30,074 nucleotides of DNA from Euprymna scolopes (GCA_024364805.1 CM044498.1:121155782-121185855), one strand, 5' to 3'. Shown: positions 18,270 to 27,576, counted from the stretch's first letter. Numbers and translations: made by a program. The notes: generated by a model not told the origin, from the letters alone.

Positions 18270-19480
18270 TCATTTATAATTTTACAGGGGGCTATGTAAG
18301 AAGATGAGTGAGATGTCGGTTTATGTTACATTGAAACATCTGTATGTCAGTACAGTCAGGGAAGCAGGTAACAAGGGGAATTCCAAAGTCTAAAAATTCG
18401 GGAGAAGAAGCTATTAGAGTAGAAAGATTTCCGACATCTAGGAACCTCAATAGTTAAGAGATGGTTTTGTTGTTAAACGGGTTTGTGGGAGTATGTACGT
18501 ACAGGAGGTTTAAGTGCGATGAGTTCATCAAGCACGTTCCATTAAAGTTCTTCTAACTTTGGCACAATGATGCAACATTGCGACAATGGGACAGGTATTG
18601 GAGCTTAGTTGACAGTGTGTGACCTATCAGATTGAAGACTCTGTTGGAGACTATTTTTTTTTTACACAGTGATCACCACTTATCAAGGCCCGGAAGCCAC
18701 TCAGGGATAAGGGTTATTGCAAGTACATTACGTTAGTGAGGAGATTTGCTGAAATGTTTACTTAAGGGGGCGGTTCATTAGGAATTTGTTAACATTGGAC
18801 TTGAAGACAACCAAGTTGTAGTCCGGAGGGAAGCAGGCAGACGGAACAGAGTTCCACAGGCGTGCAGTTCTAAGAAAGAAGCTTTGTTCATATTATAGAG
18901 ACAGAAACTAGTAGTGGATGCGCCAGCAAAAATGTGAGAACAAACTCCGTGCATGGGAAAATGGTGGTTTTGTAGAGATACAGGATATTCATGTAATTTT
19001 CAGATGTGAGTAATTTTCTAGCCTAGTAGTGAGAGACTACTTTCTTTGCAGCAGGCTTGGCAATGGCCTCAATGTATTTGTTCCAATTCATGTTGAATGT
19101 GAATGTTAGGCCGAAGAGTTTGAAGGGGGAGTTCTTATGTTGGGTGTTATTAGTCATGACTATCGGTGGTTGAGAAGGTTTTTTTGTAATTGTTAAAGGA
19201 AAGAAGCTTCGTCTCAGTGACATTAAATGTAACCATCCATTTACAACCTAATTCCACTACGGACTGGAGGTTGTTTTCTAAGGATTCTTCCATTGCTATA
19301 AATATGGATGTGCCGCTTTTCTCCTCATGCCTTTTATAAAGCATTGCATCATCAGCAAGTATACCCATCTCAGACACAATTTTATCAGGGAGGTCGTTTA
19401 TGAATATCAGGAATAGTAAAGGTCAAAGGCTTGACCTCTGAGCAACTTCCGCATTTATTCGAATGTCTTCGCGAATCTGT
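18270..19480 (-). pseudogene. LINE-B, longest copy (RT palm to 3' end), interrupted by LINE-A
   Basis: From 19480 down on the minus strand: 'LLFLIFINDLPDKIV' in pieces, 'SEMGILADDAMLYKRHEEK' with the A-D-D catalytic pair (about 19350), 'LENNLQSVVELGCKWMVTFN' with 'VTETKLLSFNNYK', 'LFGLTFTFNMNWNKYIEAIA', 'KPAAKKV', then the 'CCHIWAG'-equivalent decayed region near 18920. After the nested LINE-A piece come the C-terminal tail and a 3' UTR ending near 18270. The two open stretches (19150-19377 and 19023-19223) are in different frames. The C-terminal tail and 3' UTR match the other LINE-B copies. The copy is dead. Confidence 0.88.
18654..18891 (-). mobile_element. Short LINE-A 3' element nested in LINE-B
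   Basis: It has a poly-A (T run 18654-18663) and the LINE-A 3' UTR ('CACTTATCAAGGCCCGGAAG'), then tail coding up to 'TAAGAAAGAAGCTTTGTTCA', where it stops abruptly at 18891 and LINE-B resumes. Length is about 238 bp. No clean target-site duplication is evident, partly because the LINE-B target is itself T-rich here. It is very close to the copy at 10.2-10.4 kb. Confidence 0.9.
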
Positions 19481-19832
19481 TGCTATAAATTCAATGCATA
19501 ATCATTAAAGTTAAATTTACGCGTGAAACACGCACATATGTGAAGATGTTTTATAATTTGTAAATATAGATTTTAGTGTGAGTCAAGATGTATCCGCCTT
19601 TGCAAATAAGAGGGAAACTACAGTTCATGCGCATTAAGAAATTTTGAAAATAAAAGAATACCCAGAAAAATCTCTGGCGCGAACTGAAAACACGTATATT
19701 TCTTCGTCTTGTTCTTTCTTTTTTGCCTTTTGTTTTAGTCTTGCAAGCCGAGTCTACGACGTTAGATTAGAGAACAAAAAATTTTAAAATGTCTACACGA
19801 GAGAAGAGAGAGATGATTAACAACTTGCCCGT
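19481..19832. other. No gene seen
   Basis: AT-rich, with nothing recognised. Confidence 0.45.
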
Positions 19833-19860
19833 TTTTTTTTTTTTTTTTTTTTTGCTTTTG

Positions 19861-19908
<48 letters not shown>
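19833..19908. repeat. Poly-T plus (GT)n microsatellite
   Basis: A T run of about 20 followed by about 44 bases of GT repeats. Confidence 0.97.
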
Positions 19909-19909
<1 letters not shown>

Positions 19910-20060
19910 TTTTGTTTTCACATTTCAACGTTCACTCTGGCCAAAATACAATTCGCATTCATTGGCAAAAGTAGATAATAATAAAACAAAATGGACACCG
20001 TGAATAGCTGTTGGAATAAGATGAGTTCTTGCTATGAATATTTTACAATGGAAAACCAGA

Positions 20061-20264
20061 AATTTGAGCTCAGTTGAGTACCTTCTATGAAAATAACCAC
20101 TTTCTGGCTACAGCGACACGCTACAAGAGAAGAGATCATCTTCCAGTAAATTTGTAAACCGATTCTGTACTTTGTCTCGGCAAGAACGGTAACTCGGAAC
20201 GGCACCTCCCATGATGTGGTAGCAGTACTCTATGTTATGACGTACCTGACTTTTATACAGGTAA
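20061..20264 (-). pseudogene. LINE-A internal scrap
   Basis: The minus strand reads 'YLYKSQVRHNIEYCYHIMGG' then 'DKVQNRFTNLLEDDLFS', matching the post-thumb region of LINE-A ('YLYKSQVRPRMEYCCHIWAG', 'DRVQNRLRGLVGDALFS'). It is cut on the 5' side exactly where the polypurine tract begins and lacks the 3' end and tail. The match is weaker than for the other copies, which suggests an older insert. Confidence 0.8.
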
Positions 20265-20970
20265 AAGAAAAGAAGAAAAGGGAAAAAGAAAGAAAGAAAG
20301 AAAGAAAAAAGAGACGAAAACGGAACAAGGGTGAAAGAATGAAATAACGAAAAAGAATGGACGAAAAAAATGTAAAAAAGCACCAGAAAAAGAAGAAAGA
20401 GGGAAAGTAACAAAGAAAGGAGAAAGAAAGAAAGAAAAAAGAAAAAGAAAAGGAATGAAAGGAAGAAAGAGAACAAATAAAAAAAAGTAACAATAAAGAA
20501 GAAAAGGAAGAGTGAATGAATGAAGACAAAGAAAATAAAAAAGAATAAAAAGAAGCAACAAAAGGAAGAAAGGGGGGGAAGAAAGCAGAAGTAAAAAGAA
20601 AGAAGAGAAAAGAAGTGAAAAACAATTCAATGGAAGTGACAGAAAAAGACAAAAAGATAGAAGAAATGAAAGAGAGAAAAGGAACGAAAAGGCAACAGAA
20701 GACAAAAGACAGAAAGACAAAAAAAGCAATAGAAAGGAAAAAGAGAAATAATGAATGAATGAAAAGAGAAAAAACAAAAAAAAAAGAAGAAAGCAACAAA
20801 AGGAAGGAATGGGAAGAGAAAGGAAAGAAAGGAAAGAAAATAAAATGGAAGAGACAACGAAAGAAAAACGACAGAAGAAATGAAGGAAAGAAAAAAGAGC
20901 AGGGCGACAGAAAGGAAGAAGTACAAAGAAAGAAGAAGAGGAAGACAGGAAAAGGAGAAAGAACGACAGG
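20265..20970. repeat. ~700-bp polypurine (GA-rich) tract
   Basis: The plus strand is almost pure A and G (GAAA, GAAG and AAGAAAG units) with only scattered C and T. The long minus-strand frames here (up to 268 codons of Phe, Leu and Ser) come from the CT-rich complement and are not genes. Such tracts can form triplex (H-)DNA. Confidence 0.95.
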
Positions 20971-21241
20971 TCGTCGTACACTTCATTAATATTTAACGTA
21001 TTGCAGGAATTTCTGTCAAATATTTTCTTACTTTCGCACAAGAATGCCATAAATGGCACGAAACATTCTTGAAATTTCTCTCTTAAAAGATCTCATCCGC
21101 ACCGCAAAGGCTTATTATAGAAATGCCGATGTATCCGGAAAAGATGGGAAAGAAATCAAATCTGATTCAAAGCGGTTTTGATTAAAGCCAATGTTTCAAC
21201 AATATCGATTCGTTTTTTTCTCCCATCAACGCAGCAAAAAG

Positions 21242-21242
<1 letters not shown>

Positions 21243-21296
<54 letters not shown>
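21243..21296. repeat. (CT)n microsatellite
   Basis: About 54 bases of uninterrupted CT repeats. The Ser-Leu run in the overlapping frame is an artefact. Confidence 0.97.
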
Positions 21297-21298
<2 letters not shown>

Positions 21299-21630
21299 GT
21301 ATCTATACATTAATCGTCTTTCTTTTCTTTCTTCCCTCTCACATAATAGTATTTGTAGATGGCATTATGACTATATTGTTACGTTAGCAATTTAGCAATA
21401 AGTGATGCAAAACTACTGCACGTCATGGGCGTTTATCTTTCACTAATACGAAAATAAAGCAATATTTATAGACTTACGTCCACCCTCCGTCAAAAATGAC
21501 GAAAAGGGAATTACGCTTCGCCAATGTTCGACAAAACCCATAACGTAACAGATAAAGCCAACAGAGTCTATACCATTTCTTATATGGCTTTTTTTTCTTT
21601 GTTGACTATAGTATGTTGTTAGTCCTGTGC
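21297..21630. other. No gene seen
   Basis: Nothing recognised. The complexity is higher than in the neighbouring simple repeats. Confidence 0.4.
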
Positions 21631-21634
21631 AGTT

Positions 21635-21680
21635 CTAGGAGGTTCATCCTCCTAGGCTTTGCCTTCTCTCTTTGAGAAGG
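21635..21680. repeat. Two adjacent perfect hairpins
   Basis: CTAGGAGG-TTCAT-CCTCCTAG (21635-21655) is followed 6 bp later by CCTTCTC-TCTTT-GAGAAGG (21662-21680). Both stems are exact. They belong to a locally GC-richer segment. Confidence 0.9.
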
Positions 21681-21708
21681 GATTAGTTTCTTGTTAATCA
21701 CCTCGTGC

Positions 21709-21760
21709 GCTACTGCCGGGGAATGCCGACAGAGGCTACTGCCGGGGAATGCCGACAGAG
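21709..21760. repeat. Perfect 26-bp tandem duplication
   Basis: The unit contains CTGCCGGGGAATGCCGACAG and is present twice with no mismatch (21709-21734 and 21735-21760). Confidence 0.95.
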
Positions 21761-21879
21761 CTACCCAGGCATTTTTTTGCAGACCAAAGTGCTCCTCCTC
21801 TGAGACGCTGGCTCTTCAATCCTACTATCCGACCCTTGTACCGTCGTGTGACGGAGATAAATAATCTCTTCAGGAGGTT

Positions 21880-21975
21880 ATTTAAGATTGAACCTTCAAC
21901 CTCCAGAAGAGTGTAATTTATAACGGAGTTTTACCAAGTACTTATCCACTACACCACGTGTCTTTGCGGACAACG
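21880..21975 (-). repeat. tRNA-like SINE segment (A and B box)
   Basis: Read on the minus strand, 'CACGTGGTGTAGTGGATAAG' (21960-21941) resembles a tRNA A box with its stem. 'AAGGTTCAATCTT' (21896-21884) resembles a B box. The spacing of about 70 bp is longer than in most tRNAs, so this looks like a degenerate tRNA-derived SINE head and not a tRNA gene. It abuts repeat H on its 5' side. Confidence 0.4.
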
Positions 21976-22095
21976 TATACTTGAAGAAGGTCGGAGGTTA
22001 CATCGACTGAAATGTTGTGTAAATAGCACTCAAGATGAGAATAGTAGTCCGAATAACCTAAATAGTACAAATTATCAATTCTCATTTAAATAATT
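21976..22095 (-). repeat. Interspersed repeat H, copy 2
   Basis: The reverse complement of 5195-5310: 'GAAGGTCGGAGGTTACATCG', 'ACTCAAGATGAGAATAGTAG' and the upstream 'TTATCAATTCTC' part match copy 1 at the same spacing. Confidence 0.8.
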
Positions 22096-22275
22096 CCGAA
22101 ACGAATTCGTTTATTATTTATTATTTTTTATATATAGATGATCACCATAAAACATTATCAAAACAAGTGCTTTATCAAAGCAAGACGAAAACAAATTATA
22201 TCTTGTCTAGTGGTCAAAACTACCAGCGATGCCAGGGGTGATAATACCGCCATAGCTACTGAAACTGTATTAGTA

Positions 22276-22410
22276 TCCCTGTTTTTTGCTTGTTTGTTTG
22301 TTTTGTTTTGTTTATTTGCTTGTTTGTTTGTTTTTTGTTTGTTTGGGGGTTTTTTTTGGGGGGGTGTTGTTTTTTTTTTTGTTTTTTTTTTGTTATTTGT
22401 ATTTGGGGGT
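22276..22410. repeat. (GTTT)n and G/T-rich simple repeat
   Basis: TTTG-type repeats pass into T runs broken by GGGGG, GGGGGGG and later GGGGG. Frames on either strand here are artefacts. Confidence 0.95.
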
Positions 22411-22429
22411 TGTACTGTTATTCCACACC

Positions 22430-23115
22430 AAACAAGGTACAGTGCCACTTTGTTGTAAGGGGTTACTATATGAGACCAAATTTACAGAGATACTATATAG
22501 GGAGTTGAGCAGCGAGATATATGTCCACAATACACTTGAACTTCTGCATGTCAGTGCAGTCTGGAAGCAGGGATCCGAAAATGAATTCCAAAGTCTAGTA
22601 GTTCGATGGAAGAAGCTATTTGAGTAAAAGGCTTTACGGCAACTAAGGATCTCTACAGCATAAAGGTGGGATTTTATTACTTATCGGATTAGTCAGGGGT
22701 ATTTAGGTCGAGGGAGTACAAGTGCTTTTAGTTCGTCAGAGCACATTCCATTATAATATTTGTAAAACATGTCCGGAGATGCTAGTTTTCGACGATGGGG
22801 CAGAGGTTGGAGTTTGGTAGCTAGTGCGGGACCTTTTAGTTTGGCGACTTTTTTTTTAACCCTATCTAGGAGTGAGAAACTAGTGATAGATGCACCAACC
22901 CAGATGTGACAACAATATTCCATGCACGGGCAATAATAGTGACTTTGTAAAGGTACAGGATACTCTCTGGTATTATTAATTTTCTGGCATCGTAGAGAGA
23001 GCTCACCTTCTTTGCAGCAGTCTTGGCAATTACTTCATATTGCCTGTGAATTTTAAGCCGATGCGTTTGCACGAAGTGTTGGGAGCTGACGAGAACAGGG
23101 GATAGTACGTGCAAT
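22430..23115 (-). pseudogene. LINE-B 3' fragment, copy 4
   Basis: From 23115 down: 'VIAKTAAKKVSSLYDARK', 'ESILYLYK', 'MEYCCHIWVGASITSFSLLD', 'LQPLPHRRKLASPDMFYKYY' and 'NGMCSDELKALVLPRPKYP' (to about 22693). The decayed tail and 3' UTR follow to about 22430. The frame changes near 22920. It matches the LINE-B copies at 18.3 and 27.6 kb. The 5' part is missing. Confidence 0.88.
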
Positions 23116-23890
23116 CACATGTTGTACGAAAAAAATACAGTTTTTAAACGCCAATAAAAATAATTATTTAAATGTTCAAACTATTTTAATATGTTCTTCA
23201 ACGAGATATGCTTCTTTAATTTTGATTTTAGTTTTATGAAACGAAGAAAATTTATTTTTAAAATGAATTTCGTTTCTTTACAGTTTAACAAACTTCGGTT
23301 ATTTTATGAACCTAACCGATAATTTCCCCTAGTGACTTCAGATGGAATCGAAGGAAAATTTCAATGATGTCTTTAGATTACTTGAAACATTTAACTTTTA
23401 CTGAGACTCATATGAATGTGTTGACTAACAGATCGATTTCTATAACACACAAATATTGACTTTTTTCTATTGCGCAATATTTTTACCATACTAGGAGGGT
23501 TAGGGTTTACTTCTTTCCCATCGCAGAAAGATATGACACAAGGTCGGAAGGTGGGAAGTGTCACGCCAGCGTTCTTAAAGGAGCACTCTAGCCTAACAAA
23601 AATTGCTTGAACAGCCCGTAAACATTTCCTACTAGGGCGCCTCAGGCAATAAGCAATGAACTTACTCTATTCGAAAGCCAGGAGGCAAGATCAGGAAGAG
23701 TGGACCTCCTAGATACCATCGAGGCCAATACCTCAGTCTAACAGCTGAAAGAGCACGCAAATAGCCCAAAACATGTCGGTTGTTTGTTGAGAACGAATCC
23801 TCGATTGATATTTCTACCCAAGCCTCCTCGTAACTTGGTATAAATAGCTAACATATACCACTTCAATATCAGAGACTGATCATTATTGGT
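23116..23890. other. No gene seen
   Basis: AT-rich to about 23500. The part at 23575-23740 ('GAGCACTCTAGCCTAAC', 'AGGAGGCAAGATCAGGAAG') is more complex and could be another repeat family, but there is no second copy in the window. Confidence 0.4.
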
Positions 23891-24310
23891 GCGAATTGCG
23901 AACTCACGTGACTTATATTTCGCCATTCATAACGATCCAGGGCAAGTTGGTTGATGGACGCCAAACTATCGAGTTCAGTCAAAAACATTTTCTCTCCACT
24001 TGTGCCTTCTAACATAGCATAACTTTGACAAGCCAGTGGTTGATCGTTTGACATGGCCAAAATTTTAAGGGTTTTATTTTTTTTTTTTTAATCAAATAGA
24101 GGGGGTATGGAAGTAGTTTGACAGAGGGTGAATATTTTGTTTTTTCGATGAAGCGATATCCCATAATGAAACGCATTACGTGATTTTGAAATACCTTAAT
24201 GCTATTGGCTAGTTGTTTAGTCCATGTGATACAATCAAGGCCATATAAAACTAATGGGAGGGCATAAATTAAATAAACTTTTACAAAGACTTTTATGGAA
24301 GACTAGACAA
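23891..24310 (-). pseudogene. LINE-D: C-terminus of a different LINE reverse transcriptase
   Basis: The minus strand reads 'VFVKVYLIYALPLVLYGLDC' then 'ITWTKQLANSIKVFQNHVMR' and 'FIMGYRFIEKTKY' (about 24297-24140). In another frame it reads 'SLASINQLALDRYEWRNI' (about 23970-23916). 'P.LLYG.(E/D)….W…….KI..F……R.I.G' and 'W..LA.DR..WR' are the end motifs of RTE/CR1-type endonuclease-reverse transcriptases. The wording differs from LINE-A and LINE-B, so this is a separate lineage. An A-rich run sits between the two parts. The catalytic core is absent and the copy is dead. Confidence 0.75.
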
Positions 24311-24354
24311 CGATAAATGTTATGTGGATATATTCCAACCCAGAAAACCGTAAT

Positions 24355-24460
24355 TCTTTCCTCTTTGTCAGAAACATCGCTCATGGAATGTGAGGACTAA
24401 ATGACAAAATAAAAGTAGAGAGAGTTATAAGGCTGCCGAAAGTAAACCTAAGGTTCACTT
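24355..24460 (-). repeat. Interspersed repeat G, copy 3 (partial)
   Basis: The reverse complement matches 6190-6280: 'CTTTGTCAGAAACATCGCTC', 'ATGGAATGTGAGGACTAAA' and 'GGCTGCCGAAAGTAAACC'. Confidence 0.8.
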
Positions 24461-24709
24461 TCTACTCTCCGGTTTCTTTCGTAAATTTTCTTCCTTTGAT
24501 TGTTAATGGGGTAAGGATGACTAGACATTAAAAAATGACGCCGAACTTTTTAACATCAAACGAAAGTGAAATGATTACAAAAAAAAAGAAGAAAATTGTT
24601 AATTTCTATTCTCTTTACTTCTCTTTATTATGTTTTCATTTCAGCTTAGTTTCTCTGAACCACATTCTGCAAACCAGAACTGGCAAATTCACTTCAATAC
24701 TTCAGTACT

Positions 24710-25069
24710 ATCCATCCATCCATCCAGTGCGGCCGTAGCCGAGATTGAACTCACTACACGAGTTTGTAGGGTAATTCAAATCTTGTCGGTAGCTGAATAC
24801 TTGATGCTTCGCCAGGGATATCAAGGGTATTTTTTTATTGTAACGCCATCACTAGATAGGGTGCCTACCACGTATTAAGAGAGCTCCATCTACCCTCGAG
24901 AGAAGGATAGACTGCGCCAGTTTCTCAACCTGGTATTTTACTGCGCGATTCATACAGTGCCTTGCCTTCCCAAATGGTCAACCATCTGGTACTGGCCAGG
25001 CTCAACGTTGCTCAACTTCGGTGGTCTGGCGAGAACCGATGTGTCAACGTGATTATGCCGTGTACTATA
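24710..25069 (-). mobile_element. 5S-headed SINE candidate
   Basis: The minus-strand 5' end (25068-24950) follows 5S rRNA throughout: 'ACGGCATAATCACGTTGACA', 'CGGTTCTCGCCAGACCACCG', 'AAGTTGAGCAACGTTGAGCC', 'TGGCCAGTACCAGATGGTTG' and 'AAGGCACTGTATG'. An unrelated body of about 220 bp follows and ends in a short (TGGA)n tail (CCATCCATCCATCC on the plus strand, about 24712-24725). A 5S head, a unique body and a tandem short-motif tail is the plan of SINE3-type elements. The body also has 'GAGTTCAATCTCG', which could be a B-box relic. Body and tail as one unit is inference. Confidence 0.6.
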
Positions 25070-25534
25070 CAAAAGAATATTTGCGAGGATAATGAACTAG
25101 AACTCTACTTCTAGAAATATTGGGGCATTATTGCTTTATTTTGTGGTTTAAAATATAAAGTTGGATCAAATGTTACTTACTGTAGCAATGGAGAAGAAAA
25201 CGTAGGGTTAGCAGGTTTGAAGCGTGTGGTCTGTTTCGCGTGTAGGCCACTCGGTTTTCAGTGGAAAAAAAAACAGAAATGTGTTGGTAATAGATGGCAC
25301 TCATTTGAATATGAGAAGAACCACTTTAAAAGGGACGAATTGAGGAAGGCGGGCAGTCGAATTTTTGATAGCTGAAAGAGAACTTTGGAACTGGGATTTG
25401 TCTCTGTTCATGGCGATGTTGTTGAAGGGGAGTTTCATTAATTCCCTTACAAAATTACAAAATATTTCGGCTAGAAGAGAAGATCATGGAATCAGAAATA
25501 TCATGGGTACTTCTGCATTTACTGACCCGGGGTT
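25070..25534. other. No gene seen
   Basis: A 67-codon plus frame at 25365-25568 matches nothing and runs into the inverted arm that follows. Confidence 0.4.
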
Positions 25535-25883
25535 TCCACGAAGTTTTTCGGGTGTGTTCCGCTGCTGACGGGATAACCGGAAATGGCCGATCGCGTAAGG
25601 TTAAACCGCTACGAGAAAAATATAATGATAAACAAGAAAAACATAGAATATACAATGAATAAAATTACAAAAATTGTATCTAACGCAGCCTTAACCCTAA
25701 CTCTAACCCTAAACCCTAACCTTAAACCCTAACCCTAACTTGCGCGATTAAAATTCTTTTTTATTTCTTAGAATTTATGAAAAAAAAGCATCGCGTTCGG
25801 AAAAAATTGAGGAACGTTCGGTCAACCTTTTCCAGTTATTTCCGTCAGCTGCTGAGCAAGTCTGAGCCAATTTCGTGGAAATC
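25535..25883. repeat. Imperfect inverted arms around a (CCCTAA)n-like array
   Basis: The left arm (25535-25598) and the reverse complement of 25815-25883 share 'TTTCCACGAA', 'GCTGACGG', 'ATAAC.GGAAA' and 'GG..GA.CG' in order. Between them lies about 50 bp of CCCTAA-type telomere-like repeat (25689-25739), in the orientation opposite to the array at 12.9 kb. Confidence 0.7.
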
Positions 25884-26040
25884 GCGGATCGGTAAATGCA
25901 AAAGCACCCAGAAATATTGTTAATTTATTCGGATAAAATTTGTGGTTTCTTATCAGCGATTATTATCCGCTATATTTTCATTGTTGATTTCTTCTTTTCT
26001 TTTCATTTTCGTTTATTTCTTTTGTCGTGTTCGTACGTCG

Positions 26041-26203
26041 ATGTTTACACATCGACGTACAAAATCAAAATGCAGAAACGCGTTTGTACGCATATCGTTT
26101 GCGCATACATTATCCTAAATAAAAACAAATAATTATATTTTCGACCAATCAGAAAACTTTCTGAATTTATTTGAAATGATTTTTCTTGGAGCTATCCAAA
26201 TCA
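26041..26203 (-). repeat. Hairpin repeat F, copy 2
   Basis: Homologous (reverse) to 9742-9908. The palindromes are kept: TCAGAA-AACT-TTCTGA (26149-26164) and a longer perfect stem at the end, GTACGTCGATGT-TTAC-ACATCGACGTAC (26033-26060). Confidence 0.78.
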
Positions 26204-26344
26204 TTTAAAAGGGACATATTTTTTTCAATAAACAAGTTTAGCCCAGTCGACCCGAGTCTACGGACTAGTGTCATAAGTGCGTCCCAATGTGGGCACTTGT
26301 TTTTGTAACATTTCATTCCACTCAAGCATACAAACGTTAACGAA

Positions 26345-26364
26345 CATACACACACACACACACA
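26345..26364. repeat. (CA)n microsatellite
   Basis: About ten CA units. Confidence 0.95.
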
Positions 26365-26865
26365 ACTCATCACATTATCGTCTGTCAATCTATCTTATAC
26401 TTTATTCGTTGAAATATTACAATCTTTTTCACTGAACTCCAATTATAATACCATATCAACAGAACATTAACTTTTATAAACAACTTTCAATGAATTATAA
26501 TGTATTTAAGTGAGCAGAGAAGTCTTGAATACGATTTTTCTAGCCTCTGAAATTTATAGTTCTTAATTGCTGTGTTTCGACCAGACACTTAGGACTCAGA
26601 CGAAAAAGAAATACGAATATACAAGTCGGAGAACAATAAAAGTGTATTTAACTTCACATAAATACAAATATAAGATAAACAAGTTGCAAAACAATTGCGT
26701 TTGCGGCTTTTTAAGAAGTCCAAAAAGTTCTTATTTTAACGCCTTTAGTTTGACGGCCCCATTCAAGTTCGGAAAAGAGAGATGAAATAATAAGTCTTTC
26801 CTCCACAGAGGTTCGAACGAAAGAGGGAGTTTGAAGGGATCTCTAGTCCAGCTTGATAAAGTTTG
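26365..26865. other. No gene seen
   Basis: AT-rich, with nothing recognised. A 72-codon plus frame at 26567-26785 has a lysine/tyrosine-rich composition typical of AT-rich DNA. Confidence 0.45.
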
Positions 26866-26870
26866 CCGTG

Positions 26871-26960
26871 ATTGGTCCATGAGCGGCACCTTTGGCCAAT
26901 GAGACAGGGCCTTATTTAAAGTGTAAGGAAAGGAAATGAGAAGACGAAAAGGAAGGTAAC
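26871..26960 (+). promoter_or_regulatory. Possible core promoter: two CCAAT boxes and TATA-like box
   Basis: A reversed CCAAT box (GATTGG, 26871-26876), a forward CCAAT box (26896-26900) and TATTTAAA (26913-26920) occur within 50 bp in a locally GC-richer stretch. AAG|GTAACT at about 26954-26962 could be a 5' splice site. No downstream coding exon is recognised, so this stays weak. Confidence 0.25.
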
Positions 26961-27576
26961 TCTAGTTTTTTTATATATATAATTAACCGATCCAGACTTC
27001 CTCTTATATCTCAGCTAATGAATTCTTTGTTTTTACAATAACTCTAAAAATATTCATGAACATTCTGTTTCCTATTGCTGTAAACCTTCCATTTTAAACA
27101 TATACAAATTATCTCTTTAGTGAATATATGCTTTCTTAACTTATTATTTTGTTTTGTTTATTGTATGACAATGTCTCTCGTTTTTCTCACATTTTATTAT
27201 AAATCCTGAAAACCTTTTTACTGAAAATATTTATATGAATCCGGCTTATCCTAAAAATACCTCTGTCCTTACAAATTACGCTAAAGTATAACCTCCAAAA
27301 CTGTCGTGAACACATCCCTAAAATCCAATGACCAAATCGCCATAAATGGTGAACAAAACCGCCATATATTATCGTTTCTTTTTCTTTCGTTTTCAATTTT
27401 ATAATGTTAAAGGCTAAAGTAGTCTGAAAAAATACTACGCCGTGATTGTCCGAGTCAATCACGTGATAGATATCATTTTAAAGTTAGGTTAAAACAGTTT
27501 TAGATGGTTGATGTCGAAAGTAATTCAGGAATGTCTGCAAAAATATGTTTTACTTTTGTATGGAGTATAAACAAGA
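26961..27576. other. No gene seen
   Basis: AT-rich. The 91-codon minus frame at 27187-27462 matches nothing I recognise and has a biased AT-rich composition. Confidence 0.45.

Noticed and set aside
20230-21059. Long minus-strand frames (up to 268 codons) rich in Phe, Leu and Ser
   Set aside because: They are the CT-rich complement of a polypurine tract. Several overlapping frames are open at once, which is typical of low complexity and not of a membrane protein.
21880-21975. A functional tRNA gene
   Set aside because: The A and B boxes are too far apart and no cloverleaf with a proper anticodon stem can be drawn by eye.
22138-22627. Overlapping plus- and minus-strand frames of 70-113 codons
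   Set aside because: They read through (GTTT)n and T/G runs and then the antisense of LINE-B.
25689-25739. True chromosome end
   Set aside because: The telomere-like stretch is short, degenerate and followed by kilobases of other repeats.
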